Below, one piece after another: positions 35,851-44,159 of a DNA stretch of 64,000 nt (within the stretch, counting starts at the first letter, position 1; every line of letters begins with the position of its first letter). The stretch lies in assembly GCF_024347515.1 (NCBI RefSeq), contig NZ_AP025493.1, positions 744,001-808,000 on the forward strand, given 5' to 3'. Origin of the DNA: Vibrio gigantis (lineage in GTDB: Bacteria; Pseudomonadota; Gammaproteobacteria; Enterobacterales; Vibrionaceae). The notes below the pieces were generated by a model. It was given only the letters and a program-made list of their open reading frames with translations, did no database searches and was not told the DNA's origin. The position numbers and the translations under genes were made by a program.

Positions 35851-36924
35851 TTATAACTCAACCTCCACATCTGACTGAATCGAGCTCGAACATGCGAGTA
35901 CATAACCCTGCTCAATCTGTTCTGGCGTCAATGTGTCTTGGCTGCTTGATTCCACTGAACCTTTGGTCACTTTACACTTACATGAACCGCAGATTCCGCT
36001 ACGACACGCAATAATGATTGGAACACCTGCTTTTTCTAATGAATCAGCTAGCGGTGTGCCCGCTTCTGCTTCAACTTCTGCACCAAATGCAGGAACAAAA
36101 ACCTTAACCGCGCCATTTGAATCCGCAGACGCTTCTGGCTGTGATTCTTCTGAGGTGCTATTGGCTAATGAATTATTGCTCTGAGTAGCAGGCGTAAAGC
36201 TTTCCTGATAGAAATTGTCCATGTTGAACTCTAGTTCTTTCAAGTAACTTTCTATGTCTTGCATGAAACCCACCGGGCCGCAAAGATAAACCGTTCTGTC
36301 TAAGATATCTGGGCTCAATTTCACCAACCAGTTTTTATCTAAACGTCCTTGAGGGCTGGTTGTTCCTTCGTTGTCTTTCAGAAGCAGTTTTAAGTTGAAA
36401 TTAGCATGTGTTTCATCGAGCTGATGAAGCTCTTGAAAGTAGATTGTCTCAAGTTTGTTACGTGCCATGTGGACGAAATCTATCTCAATATCGCTGCCTT
36501 GGGCGAGCCAATACTTTGCCATCGCCATCACAGGAGTGATGCCACAACCCGCACTCACTAGCGTTACTTTTTTAGTTGCCGTTGGCATGCAATCAATACA
36601 GTTAAACGCACCGGCTGGCTTCAATACAGAAACCTCATCGCCTTCATCAAGCTCATCAACAATAAAGTTCGACACCAAACCACCTTCCACGCGCTTTACC
36701 GTCAGCTTCAGGCGATTATCTTCCGGGCAAGAAGCCACAGAATACGCACGGTAGTCCGTTTTCGTCGGCATATCCAAACCCAGAGTAATAAACTGCCCAG
36801 GCTTAAAATTGAAATGTAAATCTTGTGGAATATTGCCGAGTTCGAAACTGACCGTATCTGGGGTTTCGTGCCATTTCTTTAAACACACTAAATTAATTGA
36901 ATCGCTATCCGACCATGCATACAT
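35851..36924 (-). CDS. hcr: NADH:hybrid cluster protein oxidoreductase
   Basis: The electron donor of Hcp. An FAD-binding ferredoxin-reductase domain (RAYSVASCP near residue 59), an NAD-binding domain (VSAGCGITPVMAMA near 122, YLCGPVGFM near 215) and, after a Ser/Glu-rich linker at about 245-270, a C-terminal plant-type 2Fe-2S ferredoxin with CRSGICGSCKC. 357 residues. It lies downstream of hcp, separated by a hairpin terminator that may lower its expression relative to hcp. Confidence 0.92.
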   Translation of the reverse strand: MYAWSDSDSINLVCLKKWHETPDTVSFELGNIPQDLHFNFKPGQFITLGLDMPTKTDYRAYSVASCPEDNRLKLTVKRVEGGLVSNFIVDELDEGDEVSVLKPAGAFNCIDCMPTATKKVTLVSAGCGITPVMAMAKYWLAQGSDIEIDFVHMARNKLETIYFQELHQLDETHANFNLKLLLKDNEGTTSPQGRLDKNWLVKLSPDILDRTVYLCGPVGFMQDIESYLKELEFNMDNFYQESFTPATQSNNSLANSTSEESQPEASADSNGAVKVFVPAFGAEVEAEAGTPLADSLEKAGVPIIIACRSGICGSCKCKVTKGSVESSSQDTLTPEQIEQGYVLACSSSIQSDVEVEL

Positions 36925-36964
36925 AGTTCACGCACCTTACTGATACTAAAGAATGAAATCTAAA

Positions 36965-37010
36965 AAGCCCCGCCGCTGCACGTTCGAAGAGAACAGCAAC
37001 AACGGGGCTT
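36965..37010 (-). terminator. hairpin terminator between hcp and hcr
   Basis: AAGCCCCG/CGGGGCTT arms with a 30-nt loop end in TTTTTA on the minus strand, 16 bases past the hcp stop. Read-through would be needed for hcr unless it has its own promoter. Confidence 0.7.
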
Positions 37011-37025
37011 GGGAGTTGGCTTAGA

Positions 37026-38687
37026 TTAAGCCGCTAAGATTGTTTTAAGATCTTGTTCTGGCGTTGAGATAGAACGCATGTCGAACTCGTCTTGAATTAT
37101 CTTTAGTAGGTTCTCTGTTAGGAAAGCTGGTGCTGTTGGGCCTGTGTAGATGCCTTTCACGCCAAGAGCGAACAGAGTCAGTAGGATAACAATCGCTTTT
37201 TGCTCAAACCAAGAAAGAACAAGTGTTAGCGGTAGTTCGTTGATGCCACAATCAAACTCTTGAGACAGAGCAATAGCAAGCTGAATCGCAGAGTACGCAT
37301 CGTTACATTGACCAACATCGAGCAGACGTGGAATACCGTTAATGTCGCCGAATTGGTTCTTATTGAAACGGAATTTACCACATGCCAGCGTTAGGATTAC
37401 TGAATCTTCTGGCGCTTGAGCTGTGAAGTCTGTGTAGTAACTACGCTCAGATTTATCACCGTCACAGCCACCGACTAGGAAGAAGTGCTTGATGTTGCCT
37501 TCTTTCACTTGTTCAACTACCGCTGGTGCTGCTTCCATCAGGGCATTACGACCAAATCCGACCGTGATCATTTGCTCGATCTCGTCGTGCTTGAAACCTT
37601 CTTGCGCAAGAGCACAATCGATAACTGCGCTAAAATCATCACCTTCAAGATGAGCAACACCCGGCCAGCCTACGATGCTACGCGTAAATAGACGGTCAGC
37701 ATACGCGCCAACATCTGGGTTAAGCAGACAGTTAGACGTCATTACGATCGCACCTGGGAAGTTTGCAAATTCTTTTTGCTGATTCTGCCAAGCACTGCCG
37801 TAGTTACCCGCAAGGTGTGGGTACTTGTTCAATTCTGGGTAACCGTGCGCAGGTAGCATCTCACCGTTGGTGTAAACGTTGATGCCCTTGCCTTCCGTTT
37901 GTTGAAGGATCTTCTCGAGATCATGCAGGTCATGGCCAGAAACAAGAATACAGTGGCCTGCCTTAGTCTTCACATTCACGGTTGTTGGTTGAGGGTGACC
38001 AAATGTATCGGTCTCGCCTTTATCCAACATTTCCATTACTTTGTAGTTCATCAAGCCAATCTGCATTGATGTATCAAGTAACTGTTTTAGGTCTGTTGGA
38101 TCAGTGCCTAAGAACGCCATGATTTCATGGTATTCAGCAAAAATGGCATTGTCCGTTTGACCAAGAACACGAGCGTGCTCCATATAAGCTGCCGCACCTT
38201 TTAGCCCATATAGACAAAGAAGGCGAAGACCAATCACGTCTTCGTGTTGAGAGTCATGACCACGGTTCACCGCAGCTTGAGGTGCAAGTGCTAATAGCTC
38301 TGAAGAATCTGTTGGAAGATCGAACTGCGCAGCAGCAGAAAGCGCAGGGATCTCAAAACCGATCAGCGTTGCTGCCGCTCGAACCTGCAGCTCTAAACGT
38401 TGCTTAAACTCGTGAGATTGCTGTGCAAATTCGATGATACGAGCAGGGTCGAAGTTAACGTTGGTTAATGTTGCAAAAAATGCTTTTGGCGCCCACTCAT
38501 CAATTTCAGTATCAATAACATCACAAGCACGGCCCAAATTGGCCCAAAAAGAAACACCTTGAAGAGAATGCACCAACACGTCTTGTAGGTCGGATACTTC
38601 CGAAGTTTTACCACACATACCTTGTGCGAAAGAACAGCCTTTTACGGTTGGGGTTTGAATTGTTTGTTCACATTGAATACAGAACAT
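37026..38687 (-). CDS. hcp: hydroxylamine reductase / hybrid cluster protein
   Basis: A 553-residue hybrid-cluster protein that reduces nitric oxide or hydroxylamine in anaerobic nitrosative stress. The N-terminal cysteines are Cys3, Cys6, Cys18 and Cys25, i.e. CX2CX11CX6C, the class II spacing of facultative anaerobes. Hybrid-cluster ligands lie in GHDLHDLEKIL, TNGEMLPAHGYPEL, NCLLNP, CDGDKSERSYY, ACGKFRFN and GQCNDAYSAI. Operon-like with hcr. A 23-bp inverted repeat immediately upstream is a candidate operator. Confidence 0.95.
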   Translation of the reverse strand: MFCIQCEQTIQTPTVKGCSFAQGMCGKTSEVSDLQDVLVHSLQGVSFWANLGRACDVIDTEIDEWAPKAFFATLTNVNFDPARIIEFAQQSHEFKQRLELQVRAAATLIGFEIPALSAAAQFDLPTDSSELLALAPQAAVNRGHDSQHEDVIGLRLLCLYGLKGAAAYMEHARVLGQTDNAIFAEYHEIMAFLGTDPTDLKQLLDTSMQIGLMNYKVMEMLDKGETDTFGHPQPTTVNVKTKAGHCILVSGHDLHDLEKILQQTEGKGINVYTNGEMLPAHGYPELNKYPHLAGNYGSAWQNQQKEFANFPGAIVMTSNCLLNPDVGAYADRLFTRSIVGWPGVAHLEGDDFSAVIDCALAQEGFKHDEIEQMITVGFGRNALMEAAPAVVEQVKEGNIKHFFLVGGCDGDKSERSYYTDFTAQAPEDSVILTLACGKFRFNKNQFGDINGIPRLLDVGQCNDAYSAIQLAIALSQEFDCGINELPLTLVLSWFEQKAIVILLTLFALGVKGIYTGPTAPAFLTENLLKIIQDEFDMRSISTPEQDLKTILAA

Positions 38688-38711
38688 ATAAGGGCTCCAA
38701 TAATTTTATTA

Positions 38712-38734
38712 ACTGTAAGTACTTTGCTTACAGT
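38712..38734. promoter_or_regulatory. inverted repeat upstream of hcp
   Basis: A perfect ACTGTAAG-N7-CTTACAGT repeat begins 25 bp upstream of the hcp ATG. The place fits an operator for a nitrosative-stress regulator, but it does not look like the NsrR consensus; an mRNA hairpin in the leader is the alternative. Confidence 0.5.
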
Positions 38735-38959
38735 GACTTATTCCAAACCCTATAGAGCATCAACCGTGCCAACTTTTAACTAACTGATTTTATTGAATTT
38801 AACTTTATTCCATATTTTTAGTGCGTGATTATGACTACATATAAACTCCTTAAGGGCACACATGCGTGTCATAGTGACTCTCGAAGATTAATTAACGACG
38901 TTCATGTTTCGTTCAGAATAGAAGCGATAAAGTAACAACATAGAAAAAGAGGAATGAAT

Positions 38960-39190
38960 ATGAAAAATATATTAGTTACGATTGTTGCGTTGTTTACTGG
39001 CCTTTTGGCGTTATTCACAAGCTTGATCCTTGCTATTCCTTTGGCTATTGCAGCTTTAATTACTGGCAAGCGCATTCAGAATCAAATGAAAAAACAAGGT
39101 TTCACCGCTCATATGAATACTCATCACTCATCAACCAATGACGCAGGTGTTATTGAAGGTGAGTACGAAGACCTTTCAAGTAAAAAATAA
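38960..39190 (+). CDS. small membrane protein
   Basis: A 76-residue protein with one long or two short N-terminal membrane segments (about 3-35), a basic turn (TGKRIQNQMKKQG) and an acidic, polar tail. ATG at 38960 is preferred because AGAGG stands eight bases before it; an ATG two codons earlier is too close. Divergent from hcp. No family recognised. Confidence 0.6.
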   Translation: MKNILVTIVALFTGLLALFTSLILAIPLAIAALITGKRIQNQMKKQGFTAHMNTHHSSTNDAGVIEGEYEDLSSKK

Positions 39191-39243
39191 CCTAAACTTT
39201 AGTTTCAGACATAGTAAAAGTACAACAGAGACAACATTACATA

Positions 39244-40407
39244 ATGCAAAGAAAGCCCCTCCTAGCACTGCTGACCATAACGACTTTAAGTCTCGTTGGT
39301 TGTTCCAACGAGACATCTATACCCGCTTACGAAACTTCTCCAGAGTTGCCTAGCTATAAGCAAGACAGCTTTGATGCCTACGTCAATGACACCCAAGATT
39401 GGTTATTGAAAAACCGTGTGTTCATGACGGAAGACAAGCAACTAGAGATCCAACTTAATTCACCAACCGAGTATCAACCAACCTCACCAAATGGCAAGGC
39501 GGTGTTACTGGTTCATGGATTAGGCGACTCACCCTATTCGTTTAAAGACATTGCAACCCATTTAGCTGAGCAGGGTTACTTAGTGAGAACCGTATTGCTT
39601 CCGGGTCACGGTAGTCGCGTGGGTGACTTAATGCAGCCAAGCCTAGAAGACTGGCAAGGTGTGGTAGCTCATCATACAAAATTACTTGAGCAAGAGTACG
39701 ATTCTGTTTGGCTAGGCGGCTATTCCACTGGCGCGAATCTCGTGACTTCACAAGCGATGCATGACCCAAAGATCTCTGGGTTACTGCTGTTCTCTCCTGC
39801 ATTTCAACCGAGCTCGTCAGCCGTTCAATACGCAGAGCTAGCAAGTTACTTTGTCACATGGGCTGATCAAGATCCTGAAGATAATATTTTACGTTATAAC
39901 TCATTACCAATGAACGGTGCATCGGTTTACTACGAAACATCAGAAGTCGTTCGTGATGACTTGGAAGATAAGCACTTCGATAAGCCAGTGTTCATTATGA
40001 TGAGTGAAGGCGACAGCGTGATTGACACCAACTACGTTCAGCAAGCGTTTACTGAATCAATGCCGAATCCAAACAATGTGTTAGTTTGGCAAGGAGAAAC
40101 GAAACTCGAGGATCCTCGCGCTGTTCAGTACAGCATGAAGCTACCTGAACAACGCATCTCGAACGGTTCTCACATGGGCTTATTGTTCTCACCAAACAAC
40201 CCTTACTACGGAATCAACGGCAGCGAGAAGATTTGCTCCAATGGTCAAGCAGAAGGCTTTGAAGAACAATGTAATGCAACCAATGAAGTTTGGTACTCTG
40301 CGTGGGGCTATCGTGAAGAAGGGAAGAATCATGCGCGTTTGACTTACAACCCCTACTTCTCAGATTCTATGGCGAAGTTAGATGCCGTGCTGAATTCTGA
40401 AGGCTAA
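39244..40407 (+). CDS. alpha/beta-hydrolase lipoprotein
   Basis: A 387-residue lipoprotein: hydrophobic signal with lipobox LVGC (Cys20), then an alpha/beta-hydrolase domain. The oxyanion motif VLLVHGLGDSP is near residue 87, the nucleophile elbow GGYSTGA near residue 159 (Ser162), and the His is likely SHMGLLF near residue 304, with an Asp in MMSEGDSVID near 256. Resembles monoacylglycerol lipase/carboxylesterase-like hydrolases (Hydrolase_4). Substrate unknown. A bidirectional terminator follows. Confidence 0.8.
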   Translation: MQRKPLLALLTITTLSLVGCSNETSIPAYETSPELPSYKQDSFDAYVNDTQDWLLKNRVFMTEDKQLEIQLNSPTEYQPTSPNGKAVLLVHGLGDSPYSFKDIATHLAEQGYLVRTVLLPGHGSRVGDLMQPSLEDWQGVVAHHTKLLEQEYDSVWLGGYSTGANLVTSQAMHDPKISGLLLFSPAFQPSSSAVQYAELASYFVTWADQDPEDNILRYNSLPMNGASVYYETSEVVRDDLEDKHFDKPVFIMMSEGDSVIDTNYVQQAFTESMPNPNNVLVWQGETKLEDPRAVQYSMKLPEQRISNGSHMGLLFSPNNPYYGINGSEKICSNGQAEGFEEQCNATNEVWYSAWGYREEGKNHARLTYNPYFSDSMAKLDAVLNSEG

Positions 40408-40446
40408 CAAACTCAAACCTGTCGAAGTCAATCCATAGAAATCAAA

Positions 40447-40485
40447 AAAGGCTCACTAGATATAACGTCTAGTGAGCCTTTTTAT
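40447..40485. terminator. bidirectional rho-independent terminator
   Basis: A 14-bp stem AAAGGCTCACTAGA/TCTAGTGAGCCTTT with a 7-nt loop, flanked by A and T runs, separates the convergent hydrolase and exporter genes. Confidence 0.92.
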
Positions 40486-40518
40486 TAGGTATCTATCTTG
40501 TCGAGGTATGGGCTACCG

Positions 40519-41136
40519 CTAGATCGTCCACACCACACGAGCAGCAAGCAGAATCAAAACAGCACCTGATAATCGATCAATCAGTTGCGCTTTTGAGCGG
40601 ATTCGCTCAACGATCAGAGGGCTCGATAGTACTAGAGTGATGAATGTGTACCAAAGGCCATCGACAATCAACGGCGTTGAGACAATAATCACTTGATCGG
40701 TCAACTCATTTCCCAACGCAACAAATTGACTAAATAGAGCAATAAAGAATAGGGCAATCTTAGGGCTCAAAATAGAGATCAAGAAAGCCTCGCGAGCAGA
40801 CTGCATGTAACTCATCTTTTCACCCGCTTCTAATTTCGCGGCAACACCACCTTTTGAACGCAACGCATTTACGCCTAAATAAAGCAGATAAGCAGAACCC
40901 GCTAAACTGATACCTTTGAACAACATTGGTGATTGCTCAAGCACAACAGCTAAACCAACAATGGTTGCGAACGCATAAATACCAATGCCTGCGGCGTGTG
41001 ACCAAGCCGCAATAAGCCCGTTCATACGGCCACCAGCCAAGCTATGTTTAGCTATCATCGCCAAGCTTGGGCCCGGAGACATTGCACCCAACAAGCAAAT
41101 CGCTAATAAGGAAAACCAAATTGTTACTGTCATCAT
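40519..41136 (-). CDS. LysE/RhtB family exporter
   Basis: A 205-residue inner-membrane exporter with about six helices. The signature LLGAMSPGPSLAMIAKHSLAGGRMNGLIAAWSHAAG is near residues 14-49; ISILSPKIALFFIALFSQF is the second conserved block. Start placed at 41136 where AGGA lies five bases upstream; the frame continues to 41223 without a site. The LysR gene just upstream on the same strand may regulate it. Confidence 0.85.
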   Translation of the reverse strand: MMTVTIWFSLLAICLLGAMSPGPSLAMIAKHSLAGGRMNGLIAAWSHAAGIGIYAFATIVGLAVVLEQSPMLFKGISLAGSAYLLYLGVNALRSKGGVAAKLEAGEKMSYMQSAREAFLISILSPKIALFFIALFSQFVALGNELTDQVIIVSTPLIVDGLWYTFITLVLSSPLIVERIRSKAQLIDRLSGAVLILLAARVVWTI

Positions 41137-41246
41137 TCCATTCCTAGTAAAACAATGCGCTCGACTGAACGCTCTACACTTGATACTTACCTTAACTTGT
41201 ACGAGGGTATTATTTGAAATCAAAGAATATCATCATACCTATGATT

Positions 41247-42167
41247 TCAAGTCATACTAATATTGTAACTCGACTTTTGCATGGCTTGGAATGCCTTTTC
41301 TCGCGCCCATTTATGAGCAGAGTCGTTATCATATTTAGGGTGCCACATTAACCAATAGGTGTGCATTTCCGTTTCAAACGGCAACGAAAAGTAGGTGGTA
41401 TCGAGGTGTCGACCTAGGTTATAAGCGATATGTTCCGGCACTATCATCAGATAATCGTCTTGCATCAACACTGTTCCAGCAGATGAAAAGAACGGAACCT
41501 GCAGTGCGACTCTACGCTTAAGGCCTTGTTTCTTTAAAGCAATATCTGCGTAGCTGTCTTTGTCTCCCCCACCCGTCACTTTGATGTGAGAGTAGTGGAC
41601 GATATCTTTTGCACTCAAAGCCACTTGGTGAGCCAATGGATGCGATTTTCGCATCAAACACACTGACTTATCTTCACCAAGCTTGATGCTTGATACATGT
41701 TTTGGCTTTGTGGGAAACATACTGGAAGCTAAGTGAATACCTGACTCGTTCAGTGCTTCAAGGTAGTTTGGCTGCCACAGGCGATAAGCCAAATTGATAT
41801 TCGGTGCTTCAGCGGACACCTCTGCAACAATCACTGGAAGAATATACTGAGCCACATAATCACTCGAAGACAATACTAATTCACCTTGCCAGTCTTGCGG
41901 CTCGAAGGGTTTATCATCTAACAGGTGATCAAACTCGCCAAGCAGATCATCGAGCTTGCCTTTAAGCAACAATGCACGGTTGGTCGGCACCAGTTTGTTG
42001 CCATCACGAACCAACAAAGGGTCACCACACAAATCTCTTAACTGGCTAAGCTGACGACTCACCGCCGACTGCGTGATATGTAGACGTTGAGCGGCACGGC
42101 TTACATGACACTCTTCAAGAAGCACATGCAGAGAACGCAATAGGTTTAAATTGATATTGCCTAACAT
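41247..42167 (-). CDS. LysR-family transcriptional regulator
   Basis: A 306-residue regulator. N-terminal winged helix at about 6-64 (LRSLHVLLEECHVSRAAQRLHITQSAVSRQLSQLRDLCGDPLLVRDGN) and a substrate-binding domain with the periplasmic-binding fold from about 90. It overlaps the Lrp gene by seven bases and is followed by the exporter gene at 40519-41136, so these three may form one unit. Ligand unknown. Confidence 0.9.
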   Translation of the reverse strand: MLGNINLNLLRSLHVLLEECHVSRAAQRLHITQSAVSRQLSQLRDLCGDPLLVRDGNKLVPTNRALLLKGKLDDLLGEFDHLLDDKPFEPQDWQGELVLSSSDYVAQYILPVIVAEVSAEAPNINLAYRLWQPNYLEALNESGIHLASSMFPTKPKHVSSIKLGEDKSVCLMRKSHPLAHQVALSAKDIVHYSHIKVTGGGDKDSYADIALKKQGLKRRVALQVPFFSSAGTVLMQDDYLMIVPEHIAYNLGRHLDTTYFSLPFETEMHTYWLMWHPKYDNDSAHKWAREKAFQAMQKSSYNISMT

Positions 42168-42622
42168 GAATGTACCGTCGGATTCAGCTTGTTAAAAAAC
42201 TCGGTCAGCACAGTATGAGTCATTAGATGGCGCAGATCTGGATAGCTTTGCAGTTGATCGCGAACTCGGTTTAAGCTCTCCATGCTCTCCACTTCTACGT
42301 ACAGCATCATATCGGTCTCACCGCTAATAGAGTGGCACCATTGCACCTCATCAATACTTTGGATTCGTTTCGCGTACGACTCACAACTATGGTCACTACT
42401 TGACATGTCGAACTTCAATAAAATATAAGCGCACACATTCTTCGTTTGGTTAGGCTCTGCCACTTGAGCGCAATAACCCGTAATCACTTTATCACTTTCG
42501 AGCTTTTTGATTCTAGCGTTCACAGCCGAGCGCGAGAGGCTGACATCTCGGGCGATATCGCTCACTGAGCATCGTGCATTGATTTTGAGAATATCCAAAA
42601 TCTGGCGATCAAATTTATCCAT
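42161..42622 (-). CDS. Lrp/AsnC-family transcriptional regulator
   Basis: A 153-residue regulator with an N-terminal helix-turn-helix (LDILKINARCSVSDIARDVSLSRSAVNARIKKLESDKVITGY at about 9-51) and a C-terminal RAM ligand-binding domain (about 65-145). Start at ATG 42622; a GTG six codons earlier is possible. It is divergent from the YjeH-like exporter and a small ORF, which makes amino-acid-dependent control of that exporter likely by analogy with other Lrp-exporter pairs. Confidence 0.9.
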   Translation of the reverse strand: MDKFDRQILDILKINARCSVSDIARDVSLSRSAVNARIKKLESDKVITGYCAQVAEPNQTKNVCAYILLKFDMSSSDHSCESYAKRIQSIDEVQWCHSISGETDMMLYVEVESMESLNRVRDQLQSYPDLRHLMTHTVLTEFFNKLNPTVHSC

Positions 42623-42698
42623 GCTTCTGATTCTTTCCACTTATTGTACTATTTATAACGCCTAATTTGACACAACTTTCCTACTTATAACAGCCATT

Positions 42699-42857
42699 AT
42701 GACAGCCGACACTTTCACGCTTAATCTGATTAATACCGTTAAAATGACGGTGTCTTACGACGTTTCGCTAGCTGTATTATTGATGGCGACAATGTATGCT
42801 CTCATTCATAACATCACCCAAACATCAGAAGACAGACACCTGAAGGTCAACACATAA
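42699..42857 (+). CDS. possible 52-residue small membrane protein before yjeH
   Basis: ATG at 42699 opens a frame of 52 codons ending in TAA at 42855-42857, 20 bases before the YjeH-like start. The product has one hydrophobic helix (VSLAVLLMATMYALIHNI, about 22-39) and a polar tail. No good ribosome binding site is visible and no homologue comes to mind, so coding status is uncertain. Confidence 0.35.
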   Translation: MTADTFTLNLINTVKMTVSYDVSLAVLLMATMYALIHNITQTSEDRHLKVNT

Positions 42858-42877
42858 GCCAATAGCTAGGAGAGCGA

Positions 42878-44143
42878 ATGACACAACTTAAACAAGAAAT
42901 CACGCTAGTGTCCGGAATCGGGCAGCTCTCTACGACCTTATTGGGTACTGGGCTCTTTATGATTCCTGCTATCGCGGCAGGCATTGCTGGACAGCTGTCG
43001 CTACTGGCTTGGTTAATCCTGTTTATCGCTATTTGTCCGATCGCTCTAACCTTTGCTGCGTTGGGAAAACGCTACCCAAATGCAGGTGGCACGGCCTACT
43101 TTGTACGTCAAGCGTTCAGTGAACGATTGGAAACAAGCGTTGCTTGGCTGTTTGTTAGTGTTATCCCTGTCGGTATTCCAGCGGCCATTGCCTTGGCAGG
43201 TGGCTTCGCTCAACAATTGTTACCCGCACCTTTCGACACACCGCTTGGTGCTCAGTCCTTTACCGTAGCCCTGCTTATTGCCGTCAACTTGATGGGCAGC
43301 AAGTCCTCTGGTCGCCTACAAACCGTAATTGCATTGTCGATTTTCGCCTTGGTTAGTGCTTTTGTCTGGAAAGCTAACATAACGTTAACCGATATTGCTC
43401 TTCCAGCCATCTCATCCGATTCAATGTGGTCTATCGGTGCGGCTTTGGCCGTCATGTTTTGGTGCTTTGTCGGAATAGAAGCTTTTGCTCACATGGGAGA
43501 GGAGTTCAAAAATCCACAACGTGACTTCCCTATCGCCATCATTGCAGGTTGTTTTGTTGCGGGGTTAGTGTACTGGGCTTGTTCAGTGGTCATTATTAAA
43601 CTGGGGGCTTACGGTTCACCTGAATTCGATGCCGCATCCATCCCATGGGTAACAGAACAACTGTTTGGTAATGGGTTTAAAGCTGTCATCAGTGTACTTG
43701 GTTTCTTTGCCTGTTTTGCGAGCCTAAACCTTTACACACAAAGCTTGTCTCGCATGATCTGGGCACAAGCTCGCCAACACAGTCCTGAAAGTAGAATGGC
43801 TCAACTCAATAGCCGTGGGGTACCACTTTACCCGACCTTAGTGATTGGCTTCGTCGCTCTGATCTCATGTGTAATTGGTGAGCTATCTAATTTGGACCTT
43901 GAGTTCTTTCTCAAGCTCGCCAACGGCATTTTTGTTCTAGTTTACTTGCTCGCTATGTTAGCGGCTTGCCGATTGCTGACTGGCACATCAAGATATACTG
44001 CGATGGTTTCACTCGTCATCTGTACTCTAGTATTTATCTGTTTAAGCTGGTCGATGCTCTATGCCGTGACTATTTTTGTGACATTGTCACTCCCTTGGCG
44101 AAAGTGGCTGGGTAAAACCACGGTTTCTATCGACAAATTGTAA
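42878..44143 (+). CDS. yjeH: APC-family amino-acid exporter YjeH-like
   Basis: A 421-residue, 12-helix membrane protein that aligns with E. coli YjeH, an exporter of methionine and branched-chain amino acids. Shared blocks: GIGQLSTTLLGTGLFMIPAIAA at the start, YPNAGGTAYFVRQAFSERLE, WLFVSVIPVGIPAA, VMFWCFVGIEAFAHMGEEFKNPQRDFP and ACFASLNLYTQSLSRMIW. AGGAGAG stands seven bases upstream. Divergent from an Lrp-family gene. Confidence 0.88.
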   Translation: MTQLKQEITLVSGIGQLSTTLLGTGLFMIPAIAAGIAGQLSLLAWLILFIAICPIALTFAALGKRYPNAGGTAYFVRQAFSERLETSVAWLFVSVIPVGIPAAIALAGGFAQQLLPAPFDTPLGAQSFTVALLIAVNLMGSKSSGRLQTVIALSIFALVSAFVWKANITLTDIALPAISSDSMWSIGAALAVMFWCFVGIEAFAHMGEEFKNPQRDFPIAIIAGCFVAGLVYWACSVVIIKLGAYGSPEFDAASIPWVTEQLFGNGFKAVISVLGFFACFASLNLYTQSLSRMIWAQARQHSPESRMAQLNSRGVPLYPTLVIGFVALISCVIGELSNLDLEFFLKLANGIFVLVYLLAMLAACRLLTGTSRYTAMVSLVICTLVFICLSWSMLYAVTIFVTLSLPWRKWLGKTTVSIDKL

Positions 44144-44159
44144 ACGAATCCTACCAATA

